Positions 1 to 5,806 of a stretch of DNA of 5,806 nt are shown here, piece by piece. A program made the position numbers and the translations under genes. Source of the DNA: Deltaproteobacteria bacterium (GTDB lineage: Bacteria; Desulfobacterota; Desulfuromonadia; Geobacterales; Pseudopelobacteraceae); contig JAURXC010000252.1 in assembly GCA_030654645.1 (NCBI GenBank), forward strand, positions 1-5,806, written 5' to 3'. Below the pieces are notes generated by a model. It worked only from the letters and a program-made list of their open reading frames with translations, had not been told where the DNA came from and made no database searches. Every line of letters starts with the position of its first letter. Position 1 is the first letter of the stretch.

Positions 1-95
1 ATTTCCGTGGCGATGCGCCCAAGAACCCTGCCGTCGACATCGGCTACAAACCATTTGCGATCAATTTCATTTACCGGCGTGTAATAGGTTTTCAT
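1..95 (-). CDS. rplM: 50S ribosomal protein L13, N-terminal fragment (cut by window edge)
   Basis: Only the first 31 codons are present; the frame stays open to the left edge of the window. The translation begins MKTYYTPVNEIDRKWFVADV and continues DGRVLGRIATE. It carries the L13 N-terminal pattern K-x-W-(F/Y)-V-x-D-x-x-G-x-x-LGR-(I/L)-A-(S/T)-(E/R), as in E. coli L13 ([20 protein letters not shown]...). L13 is an early-assembling large-subunit protein, about 140-150 residues long, and is usually co-transcribed with rpsI (S9), which would lie beyond the edge. The ATG at 95-93 is preceded by a GAGG Shine-Dalgarno-like stretch in CTGAGGCGCAGAGAATG. A hairpin and U-run end only 20 bases before the start, so little room is left for a dedicated promoter. 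The identification is by recognised sequence pattern, not by a search. Confidence 0.93.
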   Translation of the reverse strand, partial: MKTYYTPVNEIDRKWFVADVDGRVLGRIATE

Positions 96-115
96 TCTCT
101 GCGCCTCAGCACTTT

Positions 116-145
116 AAAAAAAAGGCTCGAACAGAGGTCCGAACC
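116..145 (-). terminator. Intrinsic terminator after tRNA-Gly, directly upstream of rplM
   Basis: On the minus strand the arm GGUUCG (145-140) pairs with CGAGCC (129-124) to give six base pairs, including one U-G wobble, around a 10-base loop. Eight U residues follow at once (123-116). This is the layout of a Rho-independent terminator, although the stem is short. It would end the tRNA-Gly transcript and possibly read-through from the glycan operon. Because rplM starts 20 bases further on, it may also act as an attenuator in the rplM leader. Confidence 0.65.
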
Positions 146-158
146 CTGGAATCTCTTT

Positions 159-233
<75 letters not shown>

Positions 234-246
234 TTGAAGTCCCGAA

Positions 247-275
247 TTTATAGCAAGACCTTTCGATGTTGTCAA
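247..275 (-). promoter_or_regulatory. Sigma-70-type promoter of tRNA-Gly
   Basis: On the minus strand there is a perfect -35 hexamer TTGACA (275-270), a 17-base spacer and a -10 hexamer TATAAA (252-247). The -10 is preceded by TGC, forming an extended -10 (TGnTATAAA). Transcription would start near position 240, about 7 bases before the mature tRNA 5' end at 233. The bases after the -10 include CGGG, a G+C-rich discriminator of the kind found at stable-RNA promoters under stringent control; that regulatory reading is inference. The promoter lies between the family 4 glycosyltransferase stop codon (304) and the tRNA. Confidence 0.87.
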
Positions 276-303
276 TAATTTTCAACCGGGAAAAACAATA
301 TTT

Positions 304-1506
304 TTAGTTTTTTGCTGTGAGCAGGCGTTGATAATGCTCTACCAGCCGGAGAACACGTGCTCCCCAGGAGTGAACCTCTACGGCCCTTTGCCGGGATCGC
401 TCCCCAAGACCAGCAGCAGATACGTTATCCTCCAGAGCGCCGACGATACATTCCGCAAGCGAGGAGGCGCTGCCATATTCGGCATATATGCCGACGTCAC
501 CGAGTATTTCCCGGTTTATCGAGCTATCGAAAGCCACCGTCGGCAACCCGCAGGCCATGTAGTTGAACAGCTTGCCGTTGGCTTCGGTACGCGCCAGCTT
601 TGGTGAGACAGCCACATCACCGGCACTCAGGTACAATGGAGCGGAATCGTACGGAACCCGGCCTGTAAAGCTGATCACATCATCAATGCCCATTTCCGAT
701 GCCTTTCTGCGATACTCTTGATCCGGAAAACCCATCAGCAGGAAACGTACTCCTGGCACCCTGGCCCTGACAGAAGCGATTGAATCAAAGAGCAGATCAA
801 GCCCCTGATAGCTGCTGAACAGCCCGAGATAGACGACAACCTTGGAATCCACGGGTATACCCAGCTCCTGCCTGGCCTGCAGGCGGGAGCATGGCCGAAA
901 CACCTCAGTATCCACTCCATCAATCAGGGTGCCTACTTTTTCAGGCGAAACCCCGAAATCCCTGAGCAGTTCACGCCGCCCCTCTCCGGAGCTGGTAATG
1001 ATCGCATCGGCACAACAATCGATTGCACGTTCGATTCCGGTAAAGATCCTGTGAAGCAGCGACCTGTCCTTTAAAAATCCATGGTTGAGCGACTCTCCGC
1101 TGAGACTGCCCTGATAATCAAACAGCAACGGCACTCTCAAAACGAGTTTCAGAAAAAACCCGATCAGCGCCCCTTCATGCAGATGGGCATGAATTATATC
1201 TGGACGGAAAGTACGTGCGGTAGCGTAGGCCTTCAGCAGCAGCAGGATGTCTAGGTAAGGCTTGTGCCAGGACGGACCAGCTCCGAGCTTTTTATACCAG
1301 GGAATTTGTGGAATCCGGACAACCCGGACACCGGGCATGTCCTTGCCCAGATGATAGGTAACGATGCAGACTTCATGGCCCAGAGCGGTCAGAGCCCTGG
1401 CTTCCTCGTAGATCCTGACATGGCATCCCCGGTCGGCAAAATAGGGGGTCGGAGCCAGCATCAGGATCTTAAGTCGCTGTTTATTATTGGATGAGTGCTG
1501 TTCCAT
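304..1506 (-). CDS. Family 4 glycosyltransferase (GT-B fold)
   Basis: A 400-residue retaining-type glycosyltransferase, probably cytoplasmic or membrane-associated, that transfers a sugar from a nucleotide donor to a growing lipid-linked glycan; donor and acceptor cannot be read from sequence. The N-terminal Rossmann domain opens with KILMLAPTPYFADRGCHVRI (about 13-32), where the Asp-Arg-Gly loop stands at the usual glycine-rich position. HAHLHEG (106-112) follows. The C-terminal GT4 domain starts at VVVYLGLFSSYQGLD (about 223-237) and contains SPKLARTEANGKLFNYMACG (301-320). E308 and K312 are likely donor-site residues. The second glutamate of the classic E-x7-E motif appears as N315. The length is normal for the family. 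The ATG at 1506 lies 16 bases after the upstream stop (1523) and has no clear Shine-Dalgarno, so coupled translation is likely. It is the last gene of the operon, and no canonical terminator separates it from the tRNA promoter. Confidence 0.9.
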   Translation of the reverse strand: MEQHSSNNKQRLKILMLAPTPYFADRGCHVRIYEEARALTALGHEVCIVTYHLGKDMPGVRVVRIPQIPWYKKLGAGPSWHKPYLDILLLLKAYATARTFRPDIIHAHLHEGALIGFFLKLVLRVPLLFDYQGSLSGESLNHGFLKDRSLLHRIFTGIERAIDCCADAIITSSGEGRRELLRDFGVSPEKVGTLIDGVDTEVFRPCSRLQARQELGIPVDSKVVVYLGLFSSYQGLDLLFDSIASVRARVPGVRFLLMGFPDQEYRRKASEMGIDDVISFTGRVPYDSAPLYLSAGDVAVSPKLARTEANGKLFNYMACGLPTVAFDSSINREILGDVGIYAEYGSASSLAECIVGALEDNVSAAGLGERSRQRAVEVHSWGARVLRLVEHYQRLLTAKN

Positions 1507-1522
1507 GGTTTGATTGCTTGAA

Positions 1523-3238
1523 TTACCGCTTGGGAGCCAGGAAATTCACCAGAGAGCGTGCTTCGGCATCTCCGGGGTTTTTCTCCAGATGCCGTGAATA
1601 GTACTTGTAGGACTCAGCGTAGCGACCGAGCTTCAAGGCAGATCGTCCCAACGCCAGATTGATCCTTGTCCTGTTCGGATCCTCGCGCAATAGACGCAAC
1701 GCTTCGGCGTACATGGTTTCATAGACCGATGCCGATGGTAACGCGAATTTCTCCCAGACGTGCTTATACCTCTCATCTTTTTTCAGATAGATGACAGCGA
1801 TGTCGTCACGATAGACAAGAACCCAGCCGGGATCTTTGGCAAGAGTTTCAACCAGTGGCACCGGCCCACCGGAGTCATAATAACAGGTGCGGCTGATTAC
1901 TGTGTTTACGTTGTAGCGTTTGAAATCTTCGAGCCAGCCATCCCAACTGTTGTCTATCCTGTTGGAAACGTCCAGTATCTCGGAACTGGTATTTCTGCCA
2001 TCAACGAAAACCTGATAATCCGGATACAGCTTCCACATGAGATAGCCGCCCCAATCATAGAAATTGTAGACCGTCGTCGGTAACCGGTTCTGCAGAAGGA
2101 ATTGTGTCGCAGCCACCGGAAAGCTTGCCAGACCGAGTCCCCACCCCCATGAAGCCCTGACCACATTCAGATACAGAAACAGGGCCAGAGCCAACAGCGT
2201 GCAGTAGCGGCAGACCGATTGAAAGAGATGTGACTTGTTTTGTTTCAGCCAATATCTTCGCACCACATATTGCAGGGAGACCGGTAGGTAGAAACCGGCC
2301 AGAATCGGCACGAAGACCGAATGGCGAACCTGACTTGTACCCATATACAGAAACGCACAGAAGAAAATAATCTCTGCAGGATCATTATTTTTCCACTTCG
2401 CAACCAAAACGACGCCCCACAAAACAAAAACCACATAGAACAGTACTATCTGGTCCGAGGCGGGTGGCAACCACTCCATTATCGCCTGCTGACCCGAGCT
2501 TATGTTCGTCAAGTTCAGGTGACCAAGCACTTGCATCGGGATTATGCTGCCATACGGATTGATGAAAGAAGTACCAAACACCGCAAGACCGATGCCGGCG
2601 AGCAGAAGTATTTTATTCCCTGTTGTATCCTTTAGTACCAAACGCACGATCTCGCCGATGAAAAACAGGCCGATCAGAACAAAACCGAATATGCAGCCGG
2701 CATGAAGGTTTGCCCAGACCAGCATCAGCGGAATCAACCAGAGCCAGGCTTTGCTGCCCGGCTCGCGCCCTTTGTGCAGCAGCAGTATGTACAGGATTGA
2801 GATGAGGAAGGTCCACAGCTGGGGGCGTTCAACCCACGAGGCTATGGATGCGGCCAGACACAGGGTCAAAACCGGTGCGATCAGGAAGGGATCTCCGCCA
2901 CGTCGCAAGTTAACACGATACAGCAGAAAAGCACATAACGTAATAAGAACGGTTTTCAGGAGAGAGAGCAGCTTGTATCCGCCGGCAAGGTAGTGCAGAT
3001 AAAAGATGATGTCCGAAAGCCAGCAATGCTCCAGGCGAAAGGCGTCCGGTGTAATACTGAAGGTATCGCGATACAGAAAATGTCCGGATTCCAGAATGTA
3101 CTTTCCGCTCTGGAGTTGCCAGAAGGTATCGAAGTCTTCCATGGGGCGGAGCGCAACAATGAACACAGCCAGCAGTAACAGCCAACCCGGCCATTGATTC
3201 GAAATATTACGCAATGGAGCCATATTTGATTCAGGCAT
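1523..3238 (-). CDS. Multi-pass GT-C-like membrane protein with C-terminal TPR-like repeats
   Basis: A protein of about 571 residues with some nine or ten hydrophobic segments in its first 360 residues, then a soluble tail. Visible motifs are FDTFW (36-40) in the first extracytoplasmic loop, WVERPQLW (135-142), WANLHAG (165-171), INPYG (216-220) and RH (305-306). The soluble part has NFYDWGGYLMW (402-412) and DGR (423-425). An acidic residue in the first loop is typical of GT-C enzymes that use polyprenyl-phosphate sugars on the periplasmic side. I therefore infer a lipid-linked glycan or protein glycosylation enzyme, function unproven. Residues about 497-562 read as roughly two TPR-like helix pairs (ALGRSALKLGRYAESYKYYS). 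The ATG at 3238 overlaps the upstream stop by eight bases. A GTG at 3244 (573 residues) and an ATG at 3223 are alternatives; none has a good Shine-Dalgarno, which points to translational coupling. A Wzy-type polymerase or ligase is a less likely alternative. Confidence 0.82.
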   Translation of the reverse strand: MPESNMAPLRNISNQWPGWLLLLAVFIVALRPMEDFDTFWQLQSGKYILESGHFLYRDTFSITPDAFRLEHCWLSDIIFYLHYLAGGYKLLSLLKTVLITLCAFLLYRVNLRRGGDPFLIAPVLTLCLAASIASWVERPQLWTFLISILYILLLHKGREPGSKAWLWLIPLMLVWANLHAGCIFGFVLIGLFFIGEIVRLVLKDTTGNKILLLAGIGLAVFGTSFINPYGSIIPMQVLGHLNLTNISSGQQAIMEWLPPASDQIVLFYVVFVLWGVVLVAKWKNNDPAEIIFFCAFLYMGTSQVRHSVFVPILAGFYLPVSLQYVVRRYWLKQNKSHLFQSVCRYCTLLALALFLYLNVVRASWGWGLGLASFPVAATQFLLQNRLPTTVYNFYDWGGYLMWKLYPDYQVFVDGRNTSSEILDVSNRIDNSWDGWLEDFKRYNVNTVISRTCYYDSGGPVPLVETLAKDPGWVLVYRDDIAVIYLKKDERYKHVWEKFALPSASVYETMYAEALRLLREDPNRTRINLALGRSALKLGRYAESYKYYSRHLEKNPGDAEARSLVNFLAPKR

Positions 3239-4187
3239 TTCCACTGTCTATGTTAATTCGGTCGCGCACCACATAGATCGGCTTGCCCTGTGACTCAAAG
3301 TATGTCCTGGCGTTCAGTTCGCCCAGCAATCCCATAACTATGAACTGAATCCCCATGAACAGCAGAAACAGAGTCAGTATCAGCAAGGGATTACGATTCA
3401 TACTGAGGTGTTCGAACAGTTTCATATATACGGTCATGGTCCCGGTCAAAGCTCCCAGCATAATGGTATAGACTCCCCATTTGCCAAACAACTGAATCGG
3501 CTTGGTCGAATATGCCAGCAGGAATTTGACCGTCATCAGATCGAGTATCACGCGTAATGTTCGTGAGATGCCGTATTTGCTGACACCGTGAAGGCGCGGA
3601 TAGTGATTGACCGGCAATTCCGTAACCTTGGCGCCTACCTGTGACGCCAGCGCCGGAACGAAGCGGTGCATTTCGCCGTAAAGATTTATGCCGTCCAACA
3701 CCTCACGACGATAGGCTTTTAGTGTACATCCGTAATCGTGAAGATGGACACCTGTCAGGCGCGAGATCAGAGAATTGGCCAAAATTGAGGGTATTTTGCG
3801 GGTTATGAAAGTATCCTTGCGATCCCTTCTCCAACCGGAGACTACATCAAAGCCTTCATGAATCTTGTCAACAAGTCGCGGTATGTCGGCAGGGTCGTTT
3901 TGGAGGTCGCCGTCCATCGGGATTATTATGCTGCCGCGCGCGACATCAAACCCCGCCGCCATCGCAGCTGTCTGGCCAAAGTTCCTGCGGAAACGGATCA
4001 ACTTGAGACATGTGTCCTCTTTTGCAATCTCGGCAAGCAGGGCATATGACCCATCACTTGATCCATCATCGACCATAATGAGTTCGTATCCGCATTTCAT
4101 CCGCAGCATTGCTTCGGTTATCGCCTTGTATAACGCGTTTACGTTGTCCTGTTCATTATAGATCGGTACTACAATACTGATATCCAA
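3231..4187 (-). CDS. DPM1/GtrB/ArnC-like family 2 polyprenyl-phosphate glycosyltransferase
   Basis: An inverting GT-A enzyme that probably moves a sugar from a nucleotide donor onto undecaprenyl phosphate at the inner membrane; which sugar is not readable. Numbering from the TTG at 4187 (318 residues): the nucleotide-binding start is DISIVVPIYNEQDNV (2-16), followed by DDGSSDGS (40-47), the metal-binding MDGDLQNDP (91-99), DYGCTLKAYRR (151-161) and HRF (174-176). Two membrane helices sit at about 224-245 and 257-280, then a short cytoplasmic tail. This is the standard two-helix layout of the bacterial DPM1-like group. Start choice: TTG at 4205 (324 residues) is preceded by AAGGA, while TTG at 4187 is preceded by GAGGAG and gives the usual family N-terminus, so I prefer 4187. 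Its stop overlaps the start of the GT-C-like gene, and its product could supply that enzyme's lipid-linked donor. That link is inference. Confidence 0.9.
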   Translation of the reverse strand: MDISIVVPIYNEQDNVNALYKAITEAMLRMKCGYELIMVDDGSSDGSYALLAEIAKEDTCLKLIRFRRNFGQTAAMAAGFDVARGSIIIPMDGDLQNDPADIPRLVDKIHEGFDVVSGWRRDRKDTFITRKIPSILANSLISRLTGVHLHDYGCTLKAYRREVLDGINLYGEMHRFVPALASQVGAKVTELPVNHYPRLHGVSKYGISRTLRVILDLMTVKFLLAYSTKPIQLFGKWGVYTIMLGALTGTMTVYMKLFEHLSMNRNPLLILTLFLLFMGIQFIVMGLLGELNARTYFESQGKPIYVVRDRINIDSGNA

Positions 4188-4197
4188 AGTTGAATCA

Positions 4198-4203
4198 CTC
4201 CTC
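4198..4203 (-). promoter_or_regulatory. Shine-Dalgarno site deciding the DPM1-like gene start
   Basis: GAGGAG on the minus strand (4203-4198) ends 10 bases before the TTG at 4187. It lies inside the reading frame that would begin at the TTG at 4205, which argues for the shorter 318-residue protein. A second, weaker site (AAGGA, nine bases before 4205) keeps the longer start possible. No in-frame ATG is available near either position. Confidence 0.5.
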
Positions 4204-4271
4204 AATTTCTAATATCCTTGAAAGTGTATGACTTTACCGAAAAACCGCCAGATTGTCTGCATAAATTCAGT

Positions 4272-5234
4272 TCAGCCGGAGGCAGGAAAATCTTGCCCGA
4301 ATTCCTTTATTCTGGTGACTACGATTCCATCGCTACGCACCGGATCAGGCTTGCCGCCTGTCAGTCCATAAATCAGGCCAATCCCGTTGACACAATGCAT
4401 CAGAGGATATAGCAGCATTAAAGCCAGAGCGGAAATACTGCCGGTTTTAGCAATTCCGATCATAGTGAATATTGACACAACTACCGCATAAACAATTAAC
4501 GGCGCCAGTAGCATCTTATTAAAAGACAAAAGCACTAAAATGATTAGGTATAGTACAAATAAAAGCGGAACATAGCTGATTATGGGAAACGACCCGGTTA
4601 TCAAGGATTGTTGTGCCCGTCCTCTCCCATAGGCAAACATCTGGCGGACAAAGGCCTTCAGGGTTGAACGCTGACTTCTGAGAACTTTCATGTCCGGAAT
4701 ATGCATCAACCTGAACCCTGCTGACCTGATTCTGTCAAGAAGCTCGTTCTCCTCATTCGGGTAGAGCCGCTCATCAAACCCCCCCAGTGCCATAAACACG
4801 GACCTGCGTACTGCCATATTACATAGAATCAGCTCTTTATCAGTAGTATCACGAGGTTGGCCAAACTCTCTGTAACGATTTCTGACTCCACCTGAACCGA
4901 GCACGGATGACAGGGCAAATCCAAACAGTCGCTGCAACCGGCTGTCTGTGGGTGGAGTGATTGATGGGCCACCAACAACTGCAACATCCTGACATTCCAT
5001 GACATTGCCGCAAATCGTCAGACTGTCGCTGTTGAGCCGGGAGTCGTCATCAATAAAATACAGAATGTCACCAGTAGCGGCTCTCGCTGCCAGGTTACGC
5101 TGCTGGCTGGGGGCGCTCCCTTCGGCCAGCAACACTTCATAGATGTTTTTGTCATAACCTGATTGCCGGATAGAGTCGAATGCGGCGACATGGCTACCAT
5201 GCTTGACAGGAACAACGATCGAGATTGAGGTCAT
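4272..5234 (-). CDS. Family 2 glycosyltransferase, ExoA-like, membrane-anchored
   Basis: An inverting GT-A glycosyltransferase, probably adding a sugar to a lipid-linked repeat unit on the cytoplasmic face; specificity unknown. Numbering from the ATG at 5234 (320 residues): N-terminal strand TSISIVVPVKHG (2-13), the metal-binding DDD triplet in YFIDDDSRLNSD (59-70), GGPS (88-91), GGFDE (151-155) and NEENELLDR (160-168). The last replaces the usual catalytic-base pattern ED with EE. A basic AYGRGRAQQ segment (201-209) precedes three membrane helices at about 218-238, 241-262 and 267-291. The GGPS, NEExEL and YGxGRA series resembles the succinoglycan ExoA group. A GTG at 5249 would add five residues but has no Shine-Dalgarno; the ATG has only a weak GGA before it and gives the family-typical N-terminus. 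It is the first gene after the terminator at 5283-5307, so a promoter should lie between them, though I could not identify one with confidence. Confidence 0.9.
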   Translation of the reverse strand: MTSISIVVPVKHGSHVAAFDSIRQSGYDKNIYEVLLAEGSAPSQQRNLAARAATGDILYFIDDDSRLNSDSLTICGNVMECQDVAVVGGPSITPPTDSRLQRLFGFALSSVLGSGGVRNRYREFGQPRDTTDKELILCNMAVRRSVFMALGGFDERLYPNEENELLDRIRSAGFRLMHIPDMKVLRSQRSTLKAFVRQMFAYGRGRAQQSLITGSFPIISYVPLLFVLYLIILVLLSFNKMLLAPLIVYAVVVSIFTMIGIAKTGSISALALMLLYPLMHCVNGIGLIYGLTGGKPDPVRSDGIVVTRIKEFGQDFPASG

Positions 5235-5282
5235 GGTTATCCGAATCACGCTAATACATCTAAAAAATCAAATCACATCTTC

Positions 5283-5307
5283 AAAAAAAAACCGGGACTG
5301 GCCCGGT
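5283..5307 (-). terminator. Intrinsic terminator of the beta-barrel gene
   Basis: On the minus strand ACCGGG (5307-5302) pairs perfectly with CCCGGT (5296-5291) around a five-base loop, and eight T residues follow (5290-5283). It begins 24 bases after the TAG stop of the beta-barrel gene. This is a strong Rho-independent terminator, and it separates that gene from the four-gene glycosyltransferase operon. Confidence 0.92.
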
Positions 5308-5331
5308 AATTAAATCATATATAGCCAATGC

Positions 5332-5806
5332 CTAAAATGACTTTTTGACATTGGCCGTAAATTTTTTCTCTACCAGTCCATCAGACTGACGTTTTCCCTG
5401 AAAATAATCAAGAGATGCATTAAAGAGCCTGAAGTTGGTGCCGATTGACGCATACCACATCAAACTATAATTTTTAATTTTATTATCATATTGATATCTT
5501 GTCCCGCCTGCCAGCACCAATTGCCGTAACGGATAATATTTGAAACCCAGGGTAAGTGACGCTCTGTTGACACGATTATTGGTGATAGATGAATTAGCAT
5601 TAGGTGAAGCATTTACAACCGGAGAATACGAATATGTCAAAACTTCGTTAAGCTCAAACATTCTGCGCGTCATTCCGGAGTTACTGAAATATCTATAGTT
5701 CAGATGCTGTTCGACATCGTAGCTGCTCGAAATCTGATTGGCATCAGTCCAGCGATAATAGGAAGCGGCCAGCTTTGAATCAAGATTACGATTAAACGCA
5801 TATTCA
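5332..5806 (-). CDS. Outer-membrane beta-barrel protein, C-terminal fragment (cut by window edge)
   Basis: The frame stays open past the right edge, giving at least 157 residues and ending at TAG (5334-5332). The internal ATG at 5673 is not the real start, because the frame continues upstream with the same character (AYEFNRN-like opening reads EYAFNRNLDSKLAASYYRWT). The sequence is a series of amphipathic strands with alternating aromatic and polar residues, such as SLTLGFKYYPL, LVLAGGTRYQY, SLMWYASIGTNF and NASLDYFQG, joined by short polar turns. It ends KKFTANVKKSF, with the terminal phenylalanine that marks BAM-inserted barrels. The N-terminus and signal peptide are outside the window, so the function cannot be fixed. 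Next to glycan genes, an exopolysaccharide-associated barrel (EpsL-like or PEP-CTERM/exosortase-system associated) is plausible, but I see no diagnostic motif. It is more A+T-rich than the other genes and has its own terminator. Confidence 0.8.
   Translation of the reverse strand, partial: EYAFNRNLDSKLAASYYRWTDANQISSSYDVEQHLNYRYFSNSGMTRRMFELNEVLTYSYSPVVNASPNANSSITNNRVNRASLTLGFKYYPLRQLVLAGGTRYQYDNKIKNYSLMWYASIGTNFRLFNASLDYFQGKRQSDGLVEKKFTANVKKSF

Noticed and set aside
276..303. TTTTC/GAAAA inverted repeat after the family 4 glycosyltransferase stop as an operon terminator
   Set aside because: The stem is five mostly A-T pairs with no following U-run, and it abuts the tRNA promoter; it does not meet terminator criteria.
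328..606. Open frames on the plus strand opposite the glycosyltransferase genes (for example 328-606, 1760-2083, 2321-2635, 3865-4161)
   Set aside because: Each lies fully inside a well-supported minus-strand gene, has no recognisable domain and shows low-complexity composition typical of antisense shadows.
4209..4262. A 17-codon frame (ATG at 4262 to TAG at 4209) between the two family 2 genes, as a possible leader peptide
   Set aside because: It has no convincing Shine-Dalgarno, no regulatory residue run and no nearby hairpin; a frame this short is expected by chance.
5235..5282. A promoter for the glycosyltransferase operon in the A+T-rich stretch after the barrel terminator
   Set aside because: TTGAAG resembles a -35 box, but no good -10 lies 16-18 bases downstream. 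A promoter is expected here, but I cannot place it.
5332..5673. A complete 113-residue protein starting at the ATG at 5673
   Set aside because: The frame is open upstream to the window edge with continuous beta-strand character, so this ATG is internal to a larger barrel protein.

Overview
This window looks like the downstream end of a chromosomal cell-surface polysaccharide (exopolysaccharide or O-antigen type) locus in a Gram-negative bacterium. It runs into a housekeeping region with a tRNA-Gly gene and the start of the ribosomal protein L13 gene. Every gene I can support lies on the minus strand, so transcription runs from high to low coordinates. The Gram-negative assignment rests on an apparent outer-membrane beta-barrel ending in phenylalanine at the right edge. 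The L13 N-terminus and the glycosyltransferase types would fit a deltaproteobacterium-like lineage, but that is a weak inference and I cannot name the organism.

Layout in transcription order. (1) 5806-5332: the C-terminal 157 residues of a beta-barrel protein, cut by the window edge, followed by a strong intrinsic terminator (5307-5283). (2) 5234-4272: a family 2 glycosyltransferase with three C-terminal membrane segments (ExoA-like). (3) 4187-3231 (or from 4205): a DPM1/GtrB/ArnC-like family 2 polyprenyl-phosphate glycosyltransferase with two C-terminal membrane segments. (4) 3238-1523: a large multi-pass GT-C-like membrane protein with a soluble tail and C-terminal TPR-like repeats; its start overlaps the end of gene 3. 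(5) 1506-304: a family 4 glycosyltransferase. (6) 233-159: tRNA-Gly(GCC) with an encoded CCA, driven by a near-consensus promoter at 275-247 and followed by a hairpin plus U8 at 145-116. (7) 95-1: the first 31 codons of rplM.

Genes 2-5 look like one operon with small gaps or overlaps. A plausible division of labour is as follows. The two cytoplasmic family 2 enzymes and the family 4 enzyme assemble sugars on a lipid carrier, with the DPM1-like enzyme charging polyprenyl phosphate. The GT-C-like protein would then use a polyprenyl-phosphate sugar on the periplasmic side. The beta-barrel may belong to the same export or assembly pathway but is in a separate transcription unit. No flippase, Wzy polymerase, chain-length regulator or exosortase is visible, so the pathway must continue outside the window.

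I found no mobile element, CRISPR array or defence system. The most unusual points are the GT-C/TPR membrane protein, the hairpin/U-run placed directly before rplM with a possible alternative fold, the poorly signalled non-ATG starts in the glycan operon, and a drop in G+C towards the beta-barrel gene.
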